A DNA stretch of 64,000 nucleotides from Flavobacterium sp. (GTDB lineage: Bacteria; Bacteroidota; Bacteroidia; Flavobacteriales; Flavobacteriaceae), in contig NZ_JAHEBT010000001.1 in the NCBI RefSeq assembly GCF_024642105.1, forward strand, positions 124,001-188,000. Direction: 5' to 3'. The position numbers and the translations under genes are program-made. This document shows, piece by piece, positions 40,740-48,134 of the stretch (the stretch's first letter is position 1; every line of letters starts with the position of its first letter). The notes under the pieces were generated by a model. It was not told the DNA's origin. It did not search any database and saw nothing but the letters and a program-made list of their open reading frames with translations.

Positions 40740-43076
40740 ATGCAGCACTATATTGATCAATTGAACGAAGCGCAACGCGAACCCGTACTTCAGAAGGACG
40801 GCCCAATGATTATTATTGCGGGTGCAGGTTCTGGTAAAACGAGAGTGTTGACCATTCGAATTGCCTATTTGATGAGTCAAGGCGTGGATGCATTTAATAT
40901 TTTGTCATTGACCTTTACCAACAAAGCCGCTCGCGAAATGAAAAATCGTATCGCGTCTATTGTGGGAGCCAGTGAAGCTAAGAATCTTTGGATGGGAACC
41001 TTTCACTCGGTTTTTGCCCGTATTTTGCGTTCAGAGGCAGAACATTTAGGCTATCCTTCTAATTTTACGATTTACGATTCGCAAGACTCCGTGCGTTTGA
41101 TTTCTTCGATTATCAAGGAAATGCAATTGGATAGGGACATTTACAAACCAAAACAGGTGTTAAGCCGTATTTCTACCTATAAAAACAGCTTGATTACGGT
41201 AAAAGCCTATTTCAACAATCCCGAATTACAAGAAGCCGATGCGATGTCTAAGAAACCGCGTTTGGGCGAAATTTACCAAAATTATGTTGAGCGTTGTTTT
41301 AAAGCAGGAGCGATGGATTTTGATGATTTATTATTGAAAACGAATGAATTACTCACTCGTTTCCCTGAAATATTAGCCAAATACCAGAATCGTTTCCGTT
41401 ACATTTTGGTGGATGAGTACCAAGATACCAATCATTCTCAGTATTTGATTGTTCGTGCCTTGTCAGATAAATTTCAAAATATTTGTGTAGTGGGTGATGA
41501 TGCGCAGAGTATTTACGCCTTCCGTGGTGCCAACATTAATAATATTTTGAATTTCCAAAAGGATTACGACAATGTGAAAACCTTTCGTTTGGAACAAAAT
41601 TACCGTTCGACCCGAAATATCGTGGAGGCGGCCAATACCATTATCGATAAGAATAAAACCAAACTGGATAAAATTGTTTGGACGGCAAATGATTTTGGCC
41701 CAAAAATAAAAGTACACCGCAGTTTGACGGATGCCGAAGAAGGGCGTTTTGTAGCCAGTACGATTTTTGAACAAAAGATGCAAAACCAAATGCTAAACGG
41801 TCAATTTGCTATTTTGTATCGTACCAATGCACAATCGCGTGCTATGGAAGATGCTTTGCGTAAACGAGATATTCCGTACCGAATTTACGGCGGACTCTCT
41901 TTTTACCAAAGAAAAGAAATCAAGGATGTTTTGTGTTATTTGCGATTGGTTATCAATCCAAAGGACGAAGAAGCCTTGATTCGTGTGATTAATTATCCCG
42001 CCAGAGGAATAGGGGATACTACCGTTGAGAAATTGACTATTGCAGCCAATCATTACAAGCGTTCGATTTTTGAAGTGATGCAAAACATTGATAAAATTGA
42101 CTTGAAACTAAATTCGGGAACCAAGCAAAAGTTGACGGATTTTGTGAACATGATTAAGAGTTTTCAAATTATTAATGAAAACCAAGATGCGTTTTACATT
42201 ACCGATCATGTGGCCAAAAAAACAGGTTTGGTACAAGAACTGAAAAAAGATGCCACCCCCGAAGGCATGGCTAAAATCCAAAACATTGAGGAATTGCTTA
42301 ATGGTATCAAGGATTTTACCGAAGGTCAAAAAGAAATTGATGGTGCGCGCGGTGCCTTGTCCGAATTCATGGAAGACGTGGCTTTGGCTACCGATTTGGA
42401 TAAAGACACTAGCGATGAAGATCGTGTGGCGTTGATGACGATTCACTTGGCAAAAGGATTAGAGTTTCCACACGTTTTTGTGGTGGGAATGGAAGAAGAT
42501 TTGTTTCCAAGTGCGATGAGTATGAGTACCCGTTCGGAATTGGAAGAAGAACGCCGTTTGTTTTATGTGGCATTAACTCGTGCGGAACATCAAGCGTATT
42601 TAACGTATGCGCAATCGCGCTACCGTTGGGGAAAACTTACAGATAGCGAACCTTCTCGTTTTATTGAAGAAATTGATGGACAATATTTAGAATATTTAAC
42701 GCCTGCCGAATCGAATTACCGCTACAAACCGATGATTGACAGTGATATTTTTGGCGATGTGGACAAGTCCAAATTGCGTTTAGCTAAACCGGTTTCAGGA
42801 ACACCACCCAAATACATTACAGATAACCAACCTAAACCGGACAGTCCAATTAGACGATTAAAACCGGTTACTGGAAATACACCCACTTCAGGGAGTGCCA
42901 ATTTGTTTGACAATAAATTAGTAGCTGGAAATATCGTAATGCACGAGCGTTTTGGTAAAGGTGAAGTCATCAATATGGAAGGGGTTGGTGCCGACAGAAA
43001 AGCGGAAATTCGTTTTGAAGTGGGGGGAATTAAGAAACTATTATTGCGTTTTGCAAAATTGGAAATTATTGGGTAA
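40740..43076 (+). CDS. uvrD: UvrD/PcrA-type 3'-5' DNA helicase
   Basis: The ATG at 40740 (MQHYIDQLNEAQREPVL) is the usual N-terminus; the track's 20-residue extension overlaps the promoter. At 778 residues this is a superfamily 1A helicase. Walker A is AGAGSGKTRVL, LSLTFTNKAAREMK is motif Ia, DEYQDTN motif II, GDDAQSIYAFRGA motif III, LEQNYRST motif IV, VALMTIHLAKGLEFPHVF motif V and YVALTRAEH motif VI. The extreme C-terminus (VMHERFGKGEVINMEG...) is the Tudor-like DNA- and polymerase-binding module. UvrD/PcrA act in repair and in clearing stalled replication or transcription complexes. Confidence 0.96.
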   Translation: MQHYIDQLNEAQREPVLQKDGPMIIIAGAGSGKTRVLTIRIAYLMSQGVDAFNILSLTFTNKAAREMKNRIASIVGASEAKNLWMGTFHSVFARILRSEAEHLGYPSNFTIYDSQDSVRLISSIIKEMQLDRDIYKPKQVLSRISTYKNSLITVKAYFNNPELQEADAMSKKPRLGEIYQNYVERCFKAGAMDFDDLLLKTNELLTRFPEILAKYQNRFRYILVDEYQDTNHSQYLIVRALSDKFQNICVVGDDAQSIYAFRGANINNILNFQKDYDNVKTFRLEQNYRSTRNIVEAANTIIDKNKTKLDKIVWTANDFGPKIKVHRSLTDAEEGRFVASTIFEQKMQNQMLNGQFAILYRTNAQSRAMEDALRKRDIPYRIYGGLSFYQRKEIKDVLCYLRLVINPKDEEALIRVINYPARGIGDTTVEKLTIAANHYKRSIFEVMQNIDKIDLKLNSGTKQKLTDFVNMIKSFQIINENQDAFYITDHVAKKTGLVQELKKDATPEGMAKIQNIEELLNGIKDFTEGQKEIDGARGALSEFMEDVALATDLDKDTSDEDRVALMTIHLAKGLEFPHVFVVGMEEDLFPSAMSMSTRSELEEERRLFYVALTRAEHQAYLTYAQSRYRWGKLTDSEPSRFIEEIDGQYLEYLTPAESNYRYKPMIDSDIFGDVDKSKLRLAKPVSGTPPKYITDNQPKPDSPIRRLKPVTGNTPTSGSANLFDNKLVAGNIVMHERFGKGEVINMEGVGADRKAEIRFEVGGIKKLLLRFAKLEIIG

Positions 43077-43091
43077 TAATCATATTATTTA

Positions 43092-43195
43092 AGTCAGTTC
43101 GAGTATTTTTGTTTAGTGAAGCGGAACAAAACTTCTCGATACAATTTTAAATAGAAAAGCTATTGCATTCCTATTTAAAATCACTCGAAGTGACG
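43092..43195. repeat. short cargo-free copy of the palindromic element
   Basis: It starts AGTCAGTTCGAGTA and ends CACTCGAAGTGACGT, with an inner hairpin ATTTTAAATAG/CTATTTAAAAT. Its right part is almost identical over about 64 bases to the right half of the GIY-YIG element next door, but the left half is trimmed. Confidence 0.8.
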
Positions 43196-43230
43196 TGAAT
43201 GGATTGGTTAAATTGGATTATATAGTTTAA

Positions 43231-43677
43231 ACGTCAGTTCGAGTGTTTTTTGTGTAGTGAAGCGGAACAAAAAATGTATCGAGAACCATTTAAAAGCGAA
43301 ATATAATGAAGCAATCTTATGTCTATATTTTAAAATGTGCTGATGATTCCTAGTTACACTGGTGTAACAAGTAACCTAACTCAACGTATTTTTCAACATG
43401 AAACGGCTTATTATCCAGATTGTTATACAGTAAATAAAAGACCAGTTAAATTGGTTTACTATTGTGAATTTACCGATATTAATTTTGCAATTGATATAGA
43501 AAAGAAAATTAAAAAATGGTCTAGAGCTAAAAAAGAAGCTTTAATAAACGAGGAGTTTGACAAACTTCCTAACTTAGCTAAAAAGAAATTTTAATTTTAC
43601 AGTCATTACACAGCTTCTCGATACAATTTTAAATAGAAAAGCTATTGCATTCCTATTTAAAATCACTCGAAGTGACG
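43231..43677. mobile_element. palindromic element carrying a GIY-YIG nuclease gene in its loop
   Basis: The left half (43231-43287, ACGTCAGTTCGAGTG...ATCGAGAACC) and right half (43613-43677, TTCTCGATAC...CACTCGAAGTGACG) match the two halves of the cargo-free unit at 39.0 kb. Between them, where the small unit has about 13 bases, lies a GIY-YIG gene. This suggests a full element and its deletion derivatives, a miniature-element relationship. The nuclease gene itself is frameshifted here, so this copy is probably no longer autonomous. Confidence 0.7.
43306..43594 (+). pseudogene. frameshifted GIY-YIG nuclease gene (UPF0213-like)
   Basis: The true start is ATG at 43306: MKQSYVYILKCADDS, then an in-frame TAG at 43351. 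One base later in register the protein resumes as YTGVTSNLTQRIFQHE... to 43594. Removing one base in TCCTAGTTACACT (giving TCC TAT TAC ACT) restores a 95-residue GIY-YIG protein with its Tyr (YVYIL), YTGV strand, Arg (QRIFQH) and the IKKWSRAKKEALI end. The ORF-track entry at 43337 covers only the second frame. Family members are single-domain nucleases close to UvrC and homing-enzyme domains. The break could also be a sequencing error. Confidence 0.85.
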
Positions 43678-43712
43678 CGTACTTGAAACGTTAAAAGTAA
43701 GATATAGTTTAT

Positions 43713-43760
43713 ATGTCAGTTCGAGTATTGAAGCAGAACAAAAAATGTATCGAAGTGACA
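43713..43760. repeat. truncated copy of the palindromic element
   Basis: ATGTCAGTTCGAGTATTGAAGC... to ATCGAAGTGACA: both outer arms remain but the interior is shortened. It ends 18 bases before the YciO-like gene. Confidence 0.65.
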
Positions 43761-43778
43761 AAATAAAAAAACAAAACT

Positions 43779-44399
43779 ATGGCTGAATTTATAAAAATAT
43801 ACCCTGATAAACCGAGTGAGTCGGCTATTGTCAAAGTGGTAAAGGTATTGAAAGAAGGAGGTTTAGTAATCTATCCAACCGATACGGTCTATGGATTGGG
43901 TTGTGATATTACGAATACAAAGGCTTTGGAGCGAATTGCCCGAATCAAAGGCGTGAAATTAGAGAAAGCTAATTTTTCGTTTATATGCCACGATTTAAGT
44001 AATTTATCTGATTATGTGAAGCAAATTGACACCGCTACTTTTAAAATTTTAAAACGAGCGTTGCCAGGACCTTATACCTTCATTTTACCAGGAAGTACTA
44101 ATTTACCAAAAGAATTCAAAAAGAAAACTACTGTTGGTATTCGTGTGCCAGACAATTCCATTGCTTTAGAAATTGTTAGCCAATTAGGAAATCCAATTGT
44201 ATCCACTTCCATTCATGATGAAGATGATGTGATTGAATATACGACTGACCCAGAATTGATTTTTGAAAAATGGCAAAATTTGGTGGATATGGTAATTGAT
44301 GGTGGCTATGGAGATAATACGGCTTCTACCATAATTGACTTATCGGGGCATGAACCGATAGTTGTCAGAGAAGGAAAAGGAGATGTAGACATACTTTAG
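43779..44399 (+). CDS. YciO-like Sua5/YrdC family protein (threonylcarbamoyl-AMP synthase fold)
   Basis: A 206-residue YrdC-fold protein. VIYPTDTVYGLGCDI at residues 30-44, KANFSFICHDLSNLSDY, GPYTFILPGS and TVGIRVPDN are the nucleotide and threonine-binding segments. Length, the start FIKIYPDKPSESAI and the end VVREGKGDVDIL follow E. coli YciO more closely than TsaC. YciO relatives can make threonylcarbamoyl-adenylate for tRNA t6A, although with low activity in E. coli. A true TsaC/Sua5 elsewhere cannot be excluded. TsaE, which acts in the same pathway, is encoded at 63.2 kb. A two-way terminator follows. Confidence 0.9.
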   Translation: MAEFIKIYPDKPSESAIVKVVKVLKEGGLVIYPTDTVYGLGCDITNTKALERIARIKGVKLEKANFSFICHDLSNLSDYVKQIDTATFKILKRALPGPYTFILPGSTNLPKEFKKKTTVGIRVPDNSIALEIVSQLGNPIVSTSIHDEDDVIEYTTDPELIFEKWQNLVDMVIDGGYGDNTASTIIDLSGHEPIVVREGKGDVDIL

Positions 44400-44434
44400 T
44401 TAGTTATATATAACTATTTGTATTTTAAAATTTT

Positions 44435-44478
44435 ACATAAAAAAAACGTCTTGATTTTTCAAGACGTTTTTTTTATGT
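44435..44478. terminator. bidirectional terminator between the YciO-like and OmpA genes
   Basis: ACATAAAAAAAACGTCTTGA pairs completely with TCAAGACGTTTTTTTTATGT around a 4-base loop: a perfect 20-base stem with A and T tracts on both sides, serving both converging genes. Confidence 0.93.
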
Positions 44479-44491
44479 AATGGAAACAATT

Positions 44492-45325
44492 TTATTTTTG
44501 TTGTTTCTTCATTTCTTTTTCCACCATTTCGTAGAATTGGTCAATTTTAGGTAATACAACAATACGAGTTCTTCTGTTACGAGCTCTGTTTTCAGCTGAA
44601 TTGTTTTCTACTAATGGTACATACGAACTTCTACCAGCAGCAATCAATTGAGAAGGTTTAACACCTAATTGATTAGTTAAAACACGAATAATAGACGTAG
44701 AACGTTTTACACTTAAATCCCAGTTGTCTAGTAAGATTCCGCTTCCTGCATAAGGTACATTGTCGGTATGTCCTTCTACCATACATTCGAAATCAGGTTT
44801 GTCATTTACTACTTTAGCCACTTTAGCCAAAACACCTTTCGCTTTATCAGTTACCTCATAGCTACCGCTTTTAAATAATAGTTTATCAGCAATTGAAATG
44901 AAAACCACTCCTTTTTCTACATTAATTTCGATATCTGGATCAGACAAACCAACTGCACTTTTTAAACTAGTGACAACAGCTAAGGTAACGCTGTCTTTTT
45001 TAGTTAAGGCATCTTGCATTCTGTTGATTTTCAAATCTTTTTCTTTGATAGATTCTAATGCTTTTTCAATATTTTGAGCACCTTTAGACGACAAAACTGC
45101 CATTTCTTTAGAAGTCTCAATTAAATTTAAATTTTGATCTTTTAAAGCTGCTGCAGTAGCTGCAAGTCCAGCTTTTTCTTCTAAACAAGAATTTAACTTT
45201 ACAGTACAAGTATTTAATAAGTCTTGAGTTTCTTTATTTTTAGCCTCTAATTCAGCATATTTCTTTTTAGAAACACAAGAACTTAAAAGCGCCAATACTG
45301 ATAAAGCAATTACAACTTTTTTCAT
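44492..45325 (-). CDS. OmpA family lipoprotein
   Basis: A 277-residue cell-envelope protein. The lipobox LALLSSCVSKKKY marks a lipidated Cys near residue 17. A coiled-coil region follows (residues 22-115, YAELEAKNKETQDLL...LKINRMQDALTKK). The C-terminal OmpA domain (about 128-255) has the peptidoglycan-binding signature EGHTDNVPY...NWDLSVKRSTSIIRVL, GRSSYVPLVENNSAENRARNRRTRIVVLP. It should link the outer membrane to the peptidoglycan. It has the promoter element TAAATTTG and a strong two-way terminator, suggesting high expression as a single gene. Confidence 0.94.
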   Translation of the reverse strand: MKKVVIALSVLALLSSCVSKKKYAELEAKNKETQDLLNTCTVKLNSCLEEKAGLAATAAALKDQNLNLIETSKEMAVLSSKGAQNIEKALESIKEKDLKINRMQDALTKKDSVTLAVVTSLKSAVGLSDPDIEINVEKGVVFISIADKLLFKSGSYEVTDKAKGVLAKVAKVVNDKPDFECMVEGHTDNVPYAGSGILLDNWDLSVKRSTSIIRVLTNQLGVKPSQLIAAGRSSYVPLVENNSAENRARNRRTRIVVLPKIDQFYEMVEKEMKKQQK

Positions 45326-45359
45326 AAATGATGATTTTATTGGATTATTTGATTTGTAG

Positions 45360-45367
45360 CAAATTTA
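45360..45367 (-). promoter_or_regulatory. -7 element TAAATTTG upstream of the OmpA lipoprotein
   Basis: The minus strand TAAATTTG matches the -7 consensus, 34 bases before the ATG at 45325. Confidence 0.55.
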
Positions 45368-45378
45368 GTTTTTATAAT

Positions 45379-46380
45379 TTATTTGAGCCTAATTAAATCG
45401 TTAAAAAAACGAATTTTATTTATGAAGTAACTATAAACGATACTTTTGGTGATATAGTATTGGGTTTGTTGAAAATTACTTCGTTTAGCATAATTTTCGG
45501 CAAAGCGCGTGTAAAATGCGAAGTGTGCTTTTAGAATTGCCAAAAAGTGTTTTATTTTTCCTTGTAACAAGAATTGAATTCCGGCTATTCCGTCTAATAG
45601 CATTCGGATAAAAAGTATTCGATACAAGTCTTTTTTAGGTAAATTCTTGGTGAGCATTAATAATGAATTTCTGAAATTCAATTCCGTTTTTTTGGGATTC
45701 CCTTGCTGTAAAGTAGCACCACCAACATGATACACCTTAGATTCAAATAAATACTTAATTGTATATCCTTTATTTTTTGCCCTCCAACATAAATCAATTT
45801 CTTCTTGGTGTGCAAAAAAGGAAGTGTCAAATCCATTTAATTCGTTGTAAACAGCACTTCGAATAAAAAAACAAGCTCCTGAAGCCCAAAAGATTTCTTG
45901 ATTGGTATCGTATTGACCATTGTCTTTTTCTAAAGTGTCAAATATACGACCGCGGCAAAAAGGATAACCGTATTGGTCAATATATCCTCCGGCAGCTCCT
46001 GCATATTCAAAATAGTCTTTGTTCTTGAAGTCTAAAATCTTCGGTTGAATGATGGCAGTTGTAGGTTCGTTTTGAAATGTTTTGATGATGGGTTGTAGCC
46101 AATTTTCTGTCACCTCAATATCTGAATTGACTAAAGCATAAACATCGGCATCAATATGTTGTAATGCTTCGTTATACCCACCTGCGTAACCCGTATTAGT
46201 TGGATTTACCACAATAGAAACCTCAGGAAAATGAGCCTTTACAAAAGCCACTGAATTATCTGTAGAAGCATTGTCAGCAACATAAACAGTCGCTTCTTTG
46301 GAAAATTGAACTACAGAAGGTAAAAACTGTTCTAGTAATTGTTTTCCGTTCCAATTGAGTATAACAACTGCTACTTTCAT
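45379..46380 (-). CDS. glycosyltransferase family 2 protein
   Basis: A 333-residue GT-A fold enzyme. It starts VAVVILNWNGKQLLEQFLPS, VYVADNASTDNSV is the nucleotide-sugar-binding strand, DVYALVNSDIEV carries the metal-binding D-x-D-like Asp pair, and HQEEIDLCWRAKNKGY is the GT2 ED motif. This resembles rhamnosyl- and dTDP-sugar transferases (WbbL/RfbF type), but the acceptor is not predictable. The C-terminal 70 residues have hydrophobic stretches that could associate with the membrane. Its start directly follows the stop of the HsdR-N-like gene (no gap), which suggests one operon. Confidence 0.92.
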   Translation of the reverse strand: MKVAVVILNWNGKQLLEQFLPSVVQFSKEATVYVADNASTDNSVAFVKAHFPEVSIVVNPTNTGYAGGYNEALQHIDADVYALVNSDIEVTENWLQPIIKTFQNEPTTAIIQPKILDFKNKDYFEYAGAAGGYIDQYGYPFCRGRIFDTLEKDNGQYDTNQEIFWASGACFFIRSAVYNELNGFDTSFFAHQEEIDLCWRAKNKGYTIKYLFESKVYHVGGATLQQGNPKKTELNFRNSLLMLTKNLPKKDLYRILFIRMLLDGIAGIQFLLQGKIKHFLAILKAHFAFYTRFAENYAKRSNFQQTQYYITKSIVYSYFINKIRFFNDLIRLK

Positions 46381-46836
46381 CTAGATTGTGTTTGATTGAT
46401 AATGGGGTAATTCAGGTAAAAATTGGTATTTTTCATTTTCAAAATCCATTTGGCAAAAGTAATGATTCAAGCCATTAGTCACCATTAAATAATTCGATTT
46501 CAAAGTCATATTATATTGAGCAATTTGATCGAAAGTACTTTGTGAAATGGTCACTTCAGGGGCTTTACATTCGATTAATATAAAAATAGAACCATCTGAA
46601 TTGTACACCACAACATCATATCTTTTTCGTAATCCGTTGACTTTTAAAACTTTTTCAACATTAATCAATGACTTAGGATAGTTTTTTTCGAACATTAAAA
46701 ATTGAACAACGTGTTGGCGAACCCATTCTTCGGGAGTAAGAATTATAAATTTTTTCCTGATGGCATCAAAAATAGACACTTTATTTTCGCTATTTTTGAA
46801 ACGGAAAGAATAGGATGAAAAATTCAATTGTTGCAT
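46381..46836 (-). CDS. type I restriction enzyme HsdR N-terminal domain-like protein
   Basis: A 151-residue single-domain protein. The PD-(D/E)XK-like core is visible as RYDVVVYNSDGSIFILIECKAPEV (Asp, then E-x-K), with QIAQYNMTLKSNYLMVTNG following: the HSDR_N_2 pattern. No other restriction or modification genes are near, so it is not a working R-M system. A conserved orphan role in nucleic-acid metabolism is possible. The -7 element TAATTTTG sits only 4 bases upstream of the start codon, so its message may be leaderless. It is divergent from holA. Confidence 0.85.
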   Translation of the reverse strand: MQQLNFSSYSFRFKNSENKVSIFDAIRKKFIILTPEEWVRQHVVQFLMFEKNYPKSLINVEKVLKVNGLRKRYDVVVYNSDGSIFILIECKAPEVTISQSTFDQIAQYNMTLKSNYLMVTNGLNHYFCQMDFENEKYQFLPELPHYQSNTI

Positions 46837-46840
46837 GCGC

Positions 46841-46848
46841 CAAAATTA
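46841..46848 (-). promoter_or_regulatory. -7 element TAATTTTG at the HsdR-N-like start
   Basis: The minus strand TAATTTTG matches TAnnTTTG and ends 4 bases before the ATG at 46836. A transcript starting at the normal distance would begin about at the start codon. Confidence 0.45.
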
Positions 46849-46899
46849 CTATTTTAAATTTCAAATTTCCGAATAAAGACCTAACCAAAACAACTTTTT

Positions 46900-47901
46900 G
46901 TGGACGAAGTAGTAAAAATTGTAAATGATATTAAGGCAGGAAACATCAAACCAATCTATTTTTTGATGGGAGAAGAGCCGTATTATATTGATAAATTATC
47001 CGATTTTATTGAACAAAATGTATTGACTGAAGAAGAAAAAGGCTTCAATCAAACGGTTTTGTATGGTCGTGATGTTTCAATTGACGATATTGTTTCGACT
47101 GCTAAGCGTTATCCAATGATGGCCGAACGTCAAGTAGTGATTGTTAAAGAAGCTCAAGAATTGTCTCGAACAATTGATAAAATTGAGAGTTATGTAGAAA
47201 ATCCAATGGAATCAACGGTCTTGGTTTTTTGTTACAAATACAAAACATTGGATAAACGTAAAAAAGCAACGAAATTATTAGCACAAAAAGGGATTGTTTA
47301 CGAAAGTAAAAAGCTGTATGAGAATCAAGTTGGCGACTGGATAAAACGTGTTTTGGCTGGTAAAAAATATGCGATCGAACCTAAAGCTACTGCCATGCTA
47401 GTGGAATTTTTAGGAACTGATTTGAGTAAAATTAACAATGAATTAGAGAAACTGCAAATTATACTTCCGTCAGGAAGTACGATTAATCCACAGCATATTG
47501 AAGAGAATATAGGTTTTAGTAAAGACTTCAATAATTTTGAGTTACTGAATGCTTTGGGCTCTCGAAATCAAGCTAAGGCATTCCATATTGCTCACTATTT
47601 TTCAGAAAATCCAAAAGCCAATCCTTTAGTAGTAACCACGGGTCTTGTATTTGGATTTTTTGTAAAAATCCTAAAATACCACGGATTGAAAGATAGAAAT
47701 CCTTCAAAAGTAGCATCTGCTTTAGGAGTAAATCCTTATTTTTTGAAAGATTATGATGTGGCTTTGAAAAATTATCCTATGAAAAAAGTAAGCCAAATCA
47801 TTACTTCTTTACGAGATGTAGATGTGAAGAGTAAAGGAGTAGGAGCTACGATGTCACAGTCGGATTTATTAAAAGAAATGCTATATAAAATATTTAATTA
47901 G
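46900..47901 (+). CDS. holA: DNA polymerase III subunit delta
   Basis: HolA is the clamp-loader delta subunit that opens the sliding clamp. The 333-residue product starts with GTG (V/M DEVVKIVNDIKAGNIKPIYFLMGEEPYYIDKLSD); no ATG in frame allows the full N-terminus, and the pattern matches the family start. Domain I carries the ATPase-fold remnant, MMAERQVVIVKEAQEL lies in domain I, and LEFLGTDLSKINNELEKLQI plus NFELLNALGSRNQAKAFHIAHYF represent domains II-III. It is divergent from the HsdR-N-like/GT2 pair. Confidence 0.94.
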   Translation: MDEVVKIVNDIKAGNIKPIYFLMGEEPYYIDKLSDFIEQNVLTEEEKGFNQTVLYGRDVSIDDIVSTAKRYPMMAERQVVIVKEAQELSRTIDKIESYVENPMESTVLVFCYKYKTLDKRKKATKLLAQKGIVYESKKLYENQVGDWIKRVLAGKKYAIEPKATAMLVEFLGTDLSKINNELEKLQIILPSGSTINPQHIEENIGFSKDFNNFELLNALGSRNQAKAFHIAHYFSENPKANPLVVTTGLVFGFFVKILKYHGLKDRNPSKVASALGVNPYFLKDYDVALKNYPMKKVSQIITSLRDVDVKSKGVGATMSQSDLLKEMLYKIFN

Positions 47902-47951
47902 TAGTAAATTTAGATATTTGCACCACCAAAAAACAGAAAATACCACATGTT

Positions 47952-48134
47952 ATGGGAATGAATAAAAATACCATTTTAGGATGGGCTACTTTAATTATGA
48001 TTGCAATGGGCTTATTACTAATAGGTTTAGGGGCTTTTAGATATGATGATGTTGCAGGATGGGGCTTTGCTGCTGTCGGTGTTGGATTTTTAGCGAATGC
48101 TTGGGTTTTTAGTTCTCTTAAAGGTAGAGTCTAG
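47952..48134 (+). CDS. CAL67264-type small membrane protein
   Basis: A 60-residue protein with two membrane segments (ILGWATLIMIAMGLLLIGLGAF and GWGFAAVGVGFLANAWVF) linked by RYDDVA. I recognise it as the CAL67264-type family of flavobacterial membrane proteins; its function is unknown. The first ATG (MGMNKN) and the third codon ATG are both possible starts. Its stop overlaps the stop of the convergent usher-like gene by four bases. No terminator was seen. Confidence 0.8.
   Translation: MGMNKNTILGWATLIMIAMGLLLIGLGAFRYDDVAGWGFAAVGVGFLANAWVFSSLKGRV

Noticed and set aside
43337-43594. GTG start of the track ORF as a whole GIY-YIG gene
   Set aside because: The family N-terminus (MKQSYVYIL) lies upstream in another frame, so the track ORF is only the second half of a frameshifted gene.
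46381-46836. HsdR-N-like protein as part of a restriction-modification defence island
   Set aside because: No methylase, specificity subunit or helicase part is encoded nearby; the neighbours are a glycosyltransferase and holA.
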